Assembly (NCBI RefSeq): GCF_007679345.1
Contig: NZ_VEGH01000005.1
Coordinates: 186,001 to 250,000 of the forward strand
Direction: 5' to 3'
Source: Cellulosimicrobium cellulans
GTDB taxonomy: Bacteria > Actinomycetota > Actinomycetes > Actinomycetales > Cellulomonadaceae
DNA length: 64,000 nucleotides
The position numbers were made by a program, and so were the translations under genes. Under the pieces are notes generated by a model. The model ran no database searches and was not told the DNA's origin. It worked only from the letters and a program-made list of their open reading frames with translations. Below are positions 51,501-59,273 of this stretch, in pieces. The number at the start of each line of letters is the position of its first letter. Within the stretch, counting starts at the first letter, position 1.

Positions 51501-52778
51501 GTGCGCGTCGAGGACCAGGCAGCGACGGCGGCGGGGCCGGGCCCAGCGGCCGCGCGACCCGACCGCCCCCTGCACATCGTCCTGGTCACGCACCACTACG
51601 CCCCCGAGACCTGCCCGCCCGCCGTGCGCTGGCGCGAGCTGTCCGCCCGGTTCGTCGCCGCCGGCCACCGGGTCACCGTCCTGGCCCCGCCGGCGCACTA
51701 CCCGTCGGGCCGTACCGGGACCGGGGGCCGGGTGCGGCCGGGGGCGCGCGAGACCGGGCCCGCCGGCGAGACCGTGCACCGCGTCCGGTACCGGGAGCAC
51801 GGACCCGACCTGGCCAGCCGGCTCCTCGACCAGATCCGCGCGGCGGTCGACACGGTGGTGCTCGGCCGGCGCCGGCTGCGGGGCGCCGACCGGCCGGACG
51901 TCGTCGTGGCGACCGCGCCCGGCCTGCCCTCGCTGCTCGCCGGACTCGCCCTGGCGGGGCCGCGGCGCCCCGCTGTGGTCGAGATGCGCGACGCCTGGCC
52001 CGACCTGATCGAGGCCAGCGGCATGTGGGGCCCGGCCCGCGGCGGGCGACGCCTGCTGGTCCGGGCCGCCGCCGCGCTCGTCACGTGGAGCCAGCGGCGC
52101 GCGGCGCTGGTGGTGACGACCACGGCGACGTTCGCCGACGTCCTGCGGGACCGCGGCGTGGCCCGCGTCGCGGTCGTGCGCAACGGGGTGACGCCGCTGG
52201 ACCGGACCGGTGTCCCCCCGGGGCGCGCAGCGTTGCACGTCCTCTACCTCGGGACCACCGGCCGGAGCCAGGGCCTGTGCACGGCGGTGCAGGCCGCGGC
52301 GATCCTCCGGGACCGGGGGGTCCCCGTCCGGCTGCGCCTGGTCGGCTCCGGGTTCGACGACGCCCGGCTGCGCGCCGAGGCCACGGCCCTGCGCGCACCC
52401 GTCGAGCTGCTCGGCCGGGTGCCCCGGGCCGAGGTCGCGGCCCACTACGACTGGGCCGACACCGTGCTGGTGGCCCTGCGCGACTGGCCGCCGTTCGCGT
52501 GGACGGTCCCGAGCAAGCTGTACGAGGCGATGGCGGTCGGCCGGCACGTCACCGCCGCGGTCACCGGCGAGGCGGCGGACGTCGTGCGCGCGGCCGGGGC
52601 GGGCGACGTCGTGCCACCGGAGGACGCCGACGCGCTGGCGGGGCTCTGGGCGGCCCTGGCCGCCGACCGCGCGCGGCTCGACGTCGGCACCGGCGGCCCG
52701 CGGTGGGTCGCGGAGCACGCCGACCTCGACCGGCTCGCCGTCGCCTACCTGGCCGCGCTGCGGGACGTGGTCCCGTGA
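51501..52778 (+). CDS. GT4 glycosyltransferase (WbuB-like)
   Basis: Encodes 425 residues of the GT-B fold. The N-terminal domain starts HIVLVTHHYAPETCPPAVRW, followed by GHRVTVLAPPAHYP, as in WbuB/WcaI-type enzymes. The C-terminal donor domain has LHVLYLGTTGRSQGLCTAVQ, a VGSGFDDARLRA segment and VPSKLYEAMAVGRHV, which holds the EX7E-like sugar-nucleotide site. It probably transfers the first or second sugar of a surface polymer. The start GTG has AGGA upstream. Its stop overlaps the next gene by GTGA; the following five genes also overlap in turn, giving one operon to 59258. Confidence 0.88.
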   Translation: MRVEDQAATAAGPGPAAARPDRPLHIVLVTHHYAPETCPPAVRWRELSARFVAAGHRVTVLAPPAHYPSGRTGTGGRVRPGARETGPAGETVHRVRYREHGPDLASRLLDQIRAAVDTVVLGRRRLRGADRPDVVVATAPGLPSLLAGLALAGPRRPAVVEMRDAWPDLIEASGMWGPARGGRRLLVRAAAALVTWSQRRAALVVTTTATFADVLRDRGVARVAVVRNGVTPLDRTGVPPGRAALHVLYLGTTGRSQGLCTAVQAAAILRDRGVPVRLRLVGSGFDDARLRAEATALRAPVELLGRVPRAEVAAHYDWADTVLVALRDWPPFAWTVPSKLYEAMAVGRHVTAAVTGEAADVVRAAGAGDVVPPEDADALAGLWAALAADRARLDVGTGGPRWVAEHADLDRLAVAYLAALRDVVP

Positions 52779-54646
52779 CGCGGCCCTCGCCCGAGCGCCG
52801 GGCCGGAGAGCCGACGGGCGCCGCCGCGGTGCTGCGCGTCCGCCCCGGAGCGGCGGACGTCCTGCGCGGCGCGGCGGTCGCGGCGGTGGTCGCCGCCCGG
52901 ATGCTGCGGGACGACCCGGCCCTGCTGGTCGTGCAGGCGTCGCGCCGGCTGCCGGACGCGGTGACCGGGCGCGCGGCGGCCGCGCTGCTGGCCGGCTCGC
53001 CGGCACCGACCCGGGCCGTCCTCGGGCACTGGCTCGCCGGGCACCGGGACGCCGCCGGGCGGCTGCTCCCCGGGGCCCGCCCGCGGGGCAGGGCCGGGCG
53101 ACGCGTGCTCGCCGAGGTGGCGGTCGAGCTGGACCGCGCCGACGCGCTCGGCGCGGGCCTGACGCCCCGCACCCCGACTCCCCTGCCCGGCCGCGCCGCC
53201 GCGCGGGCGGCCTGGCGCGACGGTGACCTGCACGCGGCCGTCGCCCGCGCCGAGGCGGCGGGCGACCGGCGACTCGCGCGGCGGTACACGGCCGAGCGGG
53301 CGACGCTCGTGCCGGGGTTCGAGGTCCCGAGCGCCGAGGCCGGGCCGGCGCCGCGTCGCTCGCCCGGTCGGCGGGTGCGCGCCCCCGGTCCTCGGGTGCG
53401 CGCCGGGGCCCCCGACAAAGGGCCCGCGGCGCTGCACCTGCTCACGTCGTCGGTCCCGCACACCCCGAGCGGCTACGCCGTGCGCTCCCACGCCGTCCTG
53501 CGCGCGCAGGCCGCGGCGGGCGTCCGGGTCGAGGCCGCCACCCGGCTCGGGTACCCGGTGTCGGTCGGCCGACTCGCCGCACGCCGGCGCGACGTGGTGG
53601 ACGGAGTGCCGTACCGGCGTCTGCTCCCCCTGGCGCAGCCGCGGGACGCGGTCGACCGCGCCGCGCGCACCGTCGCGGCGCTGGGACCGGTCGCCCGGGC
53701 CTTCCGTCCGACCGTCCTGCACACCACCACGCCGTACGGCAACGGCCAGGTCGCCGCGGCCCTGGCGGCCGAGCTCGGCGTGCCCTGGGTCTACGAGGTG
53801 CGCGGCCTGCTCGAGCAGACCTGGGTGGCCGGCCGGGCGGACGCCGGGGCGCGGGAGCGGGCCGCGGCGAGCGAGCGGTTCCGGCTGCTGCGCGCCCAGG
53901 AGGCGGCGGTCGCGGCCTGCGCGGCGCACGTCGTCGCGCTCAGCGGGACCCTGCGGGACGACCTGGTGGCGCGCGGCGTCCCGGCGGAGCGGATCACGGT
54001 GGTCCCGAACGGGGTCGACCCCCGCCTGCTCACGCTCCCCGACCAGGGCCCGCGCCGCGCGCGCCGGGCGCTGGGTCTGCCCGAGGACGGCTTCTGGGTC
54101 GGCACCGTGAGCAGCGTCGTGGACTACGAGGGCCTGGGCACGCTGGTCGACGCGGTGGCCCTGCTGCGCGCCCGCGGGGTCGACGCCCGCGCCTGCGTGG
54201 TCGGCGACGGCGTCGCGCTGCCCGAGCTGCGCCGCCGCGCCGCCGCGGCCGGCGTGGCCGGCTCCGTGCTGCTCCCGGGCCGCGTCCCCGCCGGGGCGGC
54301 GCCGCGCTGGCACCGGGCGCTGGACGCGTTCGTCGTGCCGCGTCGCGACCTCGCGGTGTGCCGGTCGGTGACCCCGCTCAAGCCGGTCGAGGCGATGGCG
54401 CTCGGCCGCCCGGTCGTGGCGAGCGACCTGCCGGCGCTCGCCGAGGTGGTGCCGGACGGGGCCGGCCTGCGGGTCCCGCCGGACGACCCCGCCGCGCTGG
54501 CGGCCGCGCTGGCGGGGCTGCGCGACGACCCCGCGGCCGCTGCGGCGCTGGTCGCGGCCGGGCGCGAGGTGGCGGCGGGGCGGACCTGGGCGCGGGCGGG
54601 GGCGGCGTACCGCGCGCTGTACGAACGGCTCGGGGCGGCCCGGTGA
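52775..54646 (+). CDS. GT4 glycosyltransferase with N-terminal extension
   Basis: Encodes 623 residues. The first 210 are an Ala/Arg-rich helical region of unknown role, with an RVRAPGPRVRAGAPDKGP hinge. Residues 220-620 are a GT4 enzyme: HLLTSSVPHTPSGYAVRSHA, VPNGVDPRLLTLPDQ, VGTVSSVVDYEGLGTLVDAV and the donor-site TPLKPVEAMALGRPVVASD with its Glu. The extension is about as large as one more small domain and is not usual for the family. The GTG start overlaps the upstream stop and the stop overlaps the ABC permease start. Confidence 0.88.
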   Translation: MTRPSPERRAGEPTGAAAVLRVRPGAADVLRGAAVAAVVAARMLRDDPALLVVQASRRLPDAVTGRAAAALLAGSPAPTRAVLGHWLAGHRDAAGRLLPGARPRGRAGRRVLAEVAVELDRADALGAGLTPRTPTPLPGRAAARAAWRDGDLHAAVARAEAAGDRRLARRYTAERATLVPGFEVPSAEAGPAPRRSPGRRVRAPGPRVRAGAPDKGPAALHLLTSSVPHTPSGYAVRSHAVLRAQAAAGVRVEAATRLGYPVSVGRLAARRRDVVDGVPYRRLLPLAQPRDAVDRAARTVAALGPVARAFRPTVLHTTTPYGNGQVAAALAAELGVPWVYEVRGLLEQTWVAGRADAGARERAAASERFRLLRAQEAAVAACAAHVVALSGTLRDDLVARGVPAERITVVPNGVDPRLLTLPDQGPRRARRALGLPEDGFWVGTVSSVVDYEGLGTLVDAVALLRARGVDARACVVGDGVALPELRRRAAAAGVAGSVLLPGRVPAGAAPRWHRALDAFVVPRRDLAVCRSVTPLKPVEAMALGRPVVASDLPALAEVVPDGAGLRVPPDDPAALAAALAGLRDDPAAAAALVAAGREVAAGRTWARAGAAYRALYERLGAAR

Positions 54647-55593
54647 CGGCGGCGGGCGCGTCCGTCGAGGGTCGCGGCGGCGCGGTGTGGCCGTGGGCCC
54701 CGGACCCCGATCCGGTCGCCGTCGAGGAGCCCGCGCGCGGCGGGCCCGTGGTGGAGCTGATCGCCCCGGAGGAGCTCACCCGGGTCGGTGCCCGTCCCGC
54801 GCTGCGCCGGTACGTGGCGCAGCTCTGGGGCCGGCGGTCGTTCCTCTGGCACGAGGCGCGGGCGAAGGTGACGAGCGGGGTCCGCGAGACCCTGCTGGGC
54901 CAGGCCTGGCTGGTCGTGCGCCCGGTCCTGGACGGGCTGGCCTACTTCGTCGTCTTCGGCCTCCTCCTGGACGTGCGCCGGGGCGTGCCCAACTTCCTCG
55001 GCTACCTCATCGTCGGGACGTTCCTGTTCGCCTTCACCTCGCAGTGCGTCACGAGCGCCGGCCGGTCGATCCACGCCCACCGGAACGTCATCCGGGCGTT
55101 CACCTTCCCGCGGGCGTCCGTCCCGGTCTCCGTCGCGCTCCAGGGGCTGCTGGGCCTGCTCCCCTCGATGGCCGCGATGCTCGCGCTGCTGCTGGTCCTG
55201 CCCGAGCGGGCGAGCTGGACGTGGCACGCGCTGCTCTTCCCGGGGGTGCTCGCGCTCCAGGCGGTGTTCGTCACCGGGGTGTGCCTCGTGGTCGCCCGGC
55301 TGGGCGCGATGCTGCCCGACGTCAACCAGCTCATCACGGTCCTGCTGCGGTTCTGGTTCTACGGGTCGGGCGTCTTCTTCTCGTTCGACCACCTCGACCT
55401 GCCGCCCGCGGTCCTGGCCGCGGTGCACGCGAACCCGATGTTCCTCGTGCTCGACGCCGCCCGCGACTGCCTGCTGTACGCCCGGGCGCCCCTGGGCGGC
55501 ACCTGGCTCGCGCTCGGCGCGTGGGCGGCCGGCACCTTCGCCGTCGGCTTCCTGTTCTTCTGGCGCGGGGAGGAGTCCTATGGCCGCGGCTGA
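54643..55593 (+). CDS. ABC-2 type polysaccharide export permease (Wzm-like)
   Basis: Encodes 316 residues. A cytoplasmic N-terminal 70 residues precede about six membrane spans starting at VRPVLDGLAYFVVFGLLL. The RDXX-type pattern FLWHEARAKVTSGVRETLLGQAWLVVRPV is typical of polysaccharide ABC-2 permeases. It forms the channel for lipid-linked surface glycan with the ATPase encoded next. GTGA overlap with the upstream gene and a 14-nt overlap with the ATPase gene. Confidence 0.92.
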   Translation: MTAAGASVEGRGGAVWPWAPDPDPVAVEEPARGGPVVELIAPEELTRVGARPALRRYVAQLWGRRSFLWHEARAKVTSGVRETLLGQAWLVVRPVLDGLAYFVVFGLLLDVRRGVPNFLGYLIVGTFLFAFTSQCVTSAGRSIHAHRNVIRAFTFPRASVPVSVALQGLLGLLPSMAAMLALLLVLPERASWTWHALLFPGVLALQAVFVTGVCLVVARLGAMLPDVNQLITVLLRFWFYGSGVFFSFDHLDLPPAVLAAVHANPMFLVLDAARDCLLYARAPLGGTWLALGAWAAGTFAVGFLFFWRGEESYGRG

Positions 55594-56503
55594 CGACTGG
55601 GGGGCCGTGCGGACGACGGTCGCGGTGCAGGACGTGGGCGTCCGGTACCGGACACCCACCGCGGAGGACACCGGCCCGGCCTCCCGGCGGGGCGGGCTGC
55701 TCGGCGGGCTCCGGGCGGCCCTGGGCCGGCAGCCGACCGTCCGCGTGGACGCGCTGACCAGCGTGTCGTTCGTCGCGCGCGCCGGGGAGCAGGTCGGCCT
55801 GGTCGGCCAGAACGGTTCGGGCAAGAGCACCCTGCTGCGCGTGATCGCCGGCCTCGAGCGCCCGACCAGCGGCCAGGTGCTCGCGCAGTCCCAGCCCGTG
55901 CTGATCGGGACCAACGCCGCGCTGGTCCCGGAGATGTCCGGCCTGCAGAACGCACGGCTCGGCTGCCTCGCGATGGGGCTGTCCCACGCCGAGACGGCGG
56001 CGGCGGTCCCCGAGGTGGTCGAGCTCGCCGGGATCGGACGCGCCATCCACCTGCCGATGAAGACCTACTCGGCCGGGATGGCGGCGCGGCTCCGGTTCGC
56101 GATCGCCACCGCGGCGCGGCCGCACATCCTGCTGATCGACGAGGCGCTGGCGACCGGGGACGCCGCGTTCCGGTCGCGGAGCGAGGACCGCATGCAGCGG
56201 CTGCGCGACGGCGCGGGCACCGTCTTCCTGGTGAGCCACGACGCCCGGACCGTCGAGACCACGTGCACCCGGGCGATCTGGCTGCACGACGGCGGGGTGG
56301 TCCTCGACGGGCCCGCCTCCGACGTCGCCAAGCGGTACCGCCGCTGGGCGTACTGGACGGCGCACGGCCGGCCGGCCACCGCGGCGTCGATCCTCGACGA
56401 GGCGAGGTCGGAGCACGACGAGGTGCACGTGCGGCTGCTCCCGGAGCGCGCGGGCGTGCCACCGCGGCACGCGCGCGGCACCCGCGCGCGGAGCGTGGCG
56501 TGA
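55580..56503 (+). CDS. ABC transporter ATPase for polysaccharide export (Wzt-like)
   Basis: Encodes 307 residues. Walker A GQNGSGKST (76-84), signature YSAGM (163-167), Walker B ILLIDEA (183-189) and switch His220 (LVSHDA). The overall form matches TagH/Wzt ATPases. It lacks the extra C-terminal carbohydrate-binding domain of O-antigen Wzt; only about 60 residues follow the ATPase core. That suggests a teichoic-acid-like or capping-independent exporter. The first 50 residues contain a linker (EDTGPASRRGG) within the first strand pair, as in TagH-type proteins. Confidence 0.93.
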   Translation: MAAADDWGAVRTTVAVQDVGVRYRTPTAEDTGPASRRGGLLGGLRAALGRQPTVRVDALTSVSFVARAGEQVGLVGQNGSGKSTLLRVIAGLERPTSGQVLAQSQPVLIGTNAALVPEMSGLQNARLGCLAMGLSHAETAAAVPEVVELAGIGRAIHLPMKTYSAGMAARLRFAIATAARPHILLIDEALATGDAAFRSRSEDRMQRLRDGAGTVFLVSHDARTVETTCTRAIWLHDGGVVLDGPASDVAKRYRRWAYWTAHGRPATAASILDEARSEHDEVHVRLLPERAGVPPRHARGTRARSVA

Positions 56504-57678
56504 CGGCGGCGACCCGGGTGATGACCGTGTACGGCACGCGGCCCGAGGCGATCAAGGTGGCGCCGGTGGTGCGCGCGCTCGCGGCCGACCGGCGGTTCTC
56601 GCCGGTCACCGTCGTGTCCGGGCAGCACCGGGACGTGCTCGACTCGGTGAACGCCGTCTTCGGCATCACGCCCGACCACGACCTGGACGTGTTCGCCCGC
56701 GGCAGCGGGCTCGCCGCCACCGTCTCGCGGATCCTGGAGCGGGTGGACGCCGTGCTGACGGCCGAGCGTCCGGACATCGTGCTGGTGCAGGGCGACACCT
56801 CGACGGCGATGGCGGCGGCGCTCGCCGCGTTCTACGCCCGTGTCCCCGTCGTGCACCTCGAGGCGGGCCTGCGGACGCACGACGTGTCCTGCCCGTTCCC
56901 CGAGGAGCTCAACCGGCGGCAGATCGCCCGGGTCGCCCGGCTGCACCTCGCGCCCACGGCGGCGAACGCAGGGAACCTGGTGCGGGAGGGCGTCCCGCGC
57001 GCCGACGTGCTGGTCACGGGCAACACGGTGATCGACGCCCTGCGGCTCGTGCTCGCGCTGCGCCGCCCGGACGCCGGCGGGCCCGCCGGCGCACCCGACG
57101 CGCGACGCCTCGTCCTGGTCACCGCCCACCGCAGGGAGAGCTGGGGCCCGGGTATCGAGCGCGTGGCGCGCGCCGTCCACCGGCTCGCCCTGCGCTTTCC
57201 CGAGGTGCAGTTCGTCTGCCCGCTGCACCCCAATCCCACGGCCCACGCCCCGCTGCGCGCGCGGCTGACGGGGCTGCCGAACGTCCTCCTCGGCCCGCCG
57301 CTCGACTACCCCGAGTTCTGCGGCGTGCTCGCCCGGGCGCACGTCGTCCTGTCGGACTCGGGCGGGGTCCAGGAGGAGGCACCGAGCCTCGGGGTCCCCG
57401 TCGTCCTGCTGCGGGAGGCGACCGAGCGCCCGGAGGCGGTCGAGGCGGGCGTGGTCCTGCCCGTCGGGACGGACGAGGACGCGATCGTGACGCGCACGAC
57501 CCGGCTGCTGCGTGACGACGCGGCGCACCGGGCGGCGGCCAGGGTGGCCAACCCGTTCGGCGACGGCCGTGCCACGGAGCGCGTCCTCGGTGCGCTGTCG
57601 TGGCTCGCCGGGACGGGCGAGCGCCCGGACGAGTTCGAGCCCGCTCCCGCGGGCGCGTCGGAGAGGACGGGGCCATGA
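56500..57678 (+). CDS. wecB: UDP-N-acetylglucosamine 2-epimerase
   Basis: Encodes 392 residues. The family start is VMTVYGTRPEAIKVAPVVRA. Conserved segments are VQGDTSTAM, HLEAGLRTHD, PEELNRRQIARVA, VTAHRRESWG, and LSDSGGVQEEAPSLGVPV near the C-terminus. The enzyme makes UDP-ManNAc for linkage units or surface glycans, which fits a polymer built on a ManNAc-containing linker. GTG 56500 gives a GTGA overlap; an ATG at 56521 is an alternative start. Confidence 0.93.
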   Translation: MTAATRVMTVYGTRPEAIKVAPVVRALAADRRFSPVTVVSGQHRDVLDSVNAVFGITPDHDLDVFARGSGLAATVSRILERVDAVLTAERPDIVLVQGDTSTAMAAALAAFYARVPVVHLEAGLRTHDVSCPFPEELNRRQIARVARLHLAPTAANAGNLVREGVPRADVLVTGNTVIDALRLVLALRRPDAGGPAGAPDARRLVLVTAHRRESWGPGIERVARAVHRLALRFPEVQFVCPLHPNPTAHAPLRARLTGLPNVLLGPPLDYPEFCGVLARAHVVLSDSGGVQEEAPSLGVPVVLLREATERPEAVEAGVVLPVGTDEDAIVTRTTRLLRDDAAHRAAARVANPFGDGRATERVLGALSWLAGTGERPDEFEPAPAGASERTGP

Positions 57679-59258
57679 GCGCACCTCGGATGTTCGTGTA
57701 CGGCTCGGACCTGGCACGGGCGGTCGCCGAGCGCCTGGAGGACCCCGGCGGCCCGGCCCTGCTCGGCGTGGTCGCCCGCCAGTCCCTGCTGAGCGCGTAC
57801 TCCCGGCCGGTGACGCTCGTCGCGCCGCCTCCGCTCCCGACCCGGTCCCGGCACCGCTGGATGCGGGGCGACTACGGGTCGAACCTCGAGCACGTGCTCG
57901 CGGGCGTCGCCGGCACGGTCGACCTCGTCCTCGTGGACCTGGCCGACGAGGTGCTCGGCGTGCACGTGCTCCCGGACGGTTCGGTCGTGACGCGGACCGA
58001 GGACCTGGTGGTCAGCGGCGCCGAGGAGCGGCTGCCGGCGGGGACGCGGCACCTGCCGCTGGGCGACCCCACCCACCTCGAGCACTGGGACGCAGCGGCG
58101 GACTGGCTCGCGGCGCTGCTGCGCCGGACGACGCCGGGGGCGCGGGTGGTGCTGCTCGACGGGCAGGACGACCGGCTCCGCCCGTACCTGGCGCGCGCCG
58201 CGGCGGCGCTCGGCGCGGAGGTCGCACGTGTCCCGGACCGGCCCTCGTCCGGCGACCACGCAGCGGTGGTCGAGCACCTCGCCCGGGCGCTCGGCACCGC
58301 GTCGGAGCCGGCGCCGGAGCCGGCGCCGGGGCCGGCGACGGAGGCGGCGCCGGCCGCCGCGCCCGCGACGCCCCGCACCCCGCTCGACCCCCGGGCCGTG
58401 GTGGCCGCCACCTGGCGGATGCGCCGGGCCGACGGCTCGAACGTCGTCGGGCCGCTGCGCCTCCTGGCCGACGGCACCATCTGGGGCCACGCGCACCGCA
58501 ACGAGGCCACCTGGGAGGTGGACGACGCCGGCGTGCTCGTCCTCCGGGACCGGGACGGGCGTCCCAGCACCCGGTTCGACTCGGCGGTCGTGACGGCCGG
58601 GGGCCTCCGGCTGGAGGGCCCGTTCGTGCTCCGGCCCGCCGACGGCATCCGGCACGTCCTCGAGACGATCGAGATGGACTGGCAGGGCAGGCGCCGGCCG
58701 TCGCAGCTCACCCGCCGGCTGCTCCGCGAGGAGGCGGAGCGGCACGGCTGGTCGATCGGCGACCACACCTGCGGCAAGCCGACGGTCCGCGGGGCCGGCT
58801 CCGCGCCGCTGACCATCGGCAGGTTCACCTCGATCGACGAGCGGGTGACGCTGATCCTCGGGCACCGCCCGGCGGACGCCGTGAGCACCTACCCGTTCCG
58901 CACGCTGCACGACTTCTGGCCGGGCGCGCGCGCCCTGCCCGCGAACCGGCCGACCGCCGGCCCCGTCCGCATCGGCCACGACGTGTGGCTCGGCGAGGGC
59001 ACGACGGTGCTCCCCGGGGTCACGGTGGGTGATGGGTCCGTCGTCGCCCCGGGCTCGCTCCTGATGCACGACGTCGAGCCCTACGCCGTCGTGGCGGGCT
59101 CCCCGGGGCGGCAGGTCAGCCGGCGGTTCTCGGACCGGCAGGTCGCCGGTCTGCTCAGCGCGCGCTGGTGGGACTGGGACGACGAGCGGGTCGACGCGCT
59201 GCTGCCCCTGATGTTCGAGGACGTGGACCTGTTCCTCGACGCCGCGCTCCGTCCCTGA
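57675..59258 (+). CDS. DUF6270-like domain fused to a left-handed beta-helix acyltransferase
   Basis: Encodes 527 residues in three parts. Residues 4-205 (RMFVYGSDLARAVAERLEDP onward) look like the DUF6270 domain, with GS replacing the usual GSC. A Glu-Pro-Ala repeat linker (215-245) leads to a 110-residue beta-rich middle region (DGTIWGHAHRNEATWEV). Residues 375-505 form hexapeptide repeats of a xenobiotic-acyltransferase-like enzyme (IGRFTSIDERVTLILGH, then IGHDVWLGEGTTVLPGV). Acetylation of the surface glycan is the likely role. The ATG overlaps the wecB stop (ATGA). It ends 15 nt from the convergent next gene. Confidence 0.82.
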   Translation: MSAPRMFVYGSDLARAVAERLEDPGGPALLGVVARQSLLSAYSRPVTLVAPPPLPTRSRHRWMRGDYGSNLEHVLAGVAGTVDLVLVDLADEVLGVHVLPDGSVVTRTEDLVVSGAEERLPAGTRHLPLGDPTHLEHWDAAADWLAALLRRTTPGARVVLLDGQDDRLRPYLARAAAALGAEVARVPDRPSSGDHAAVVEHLARALGTASEPAPEPAPGPATEAAPAAAPATPRTPLDPRAVVAATWRMRRADGSNVVGPLRLLADGTIWGHAHRNEATWEVDDAGVLVLRDRDGRPSTRFDSAVVTAGGLRLEGPFVLRPADGIRHVLETIEMDWQGRRRPSQLTRRLLREEAERHGWSIGDHTCGKPTVRGAGSAPLTIGRFTSIDERVTLILGHRPADAVSTYPFRTLHDFWPGARALPANRPTAGPVRIGHDVWLGEGTTVLPGVTVGDGSVVAPGSLLMHDVEPYAVVAGSPGRQVSRRFSDRQVAGLLSARWWDWDDERVDALLPLMFEDVDLFLDAALRP

Positions 59259-59273
59259 CGGGCCGCCCGCCGG

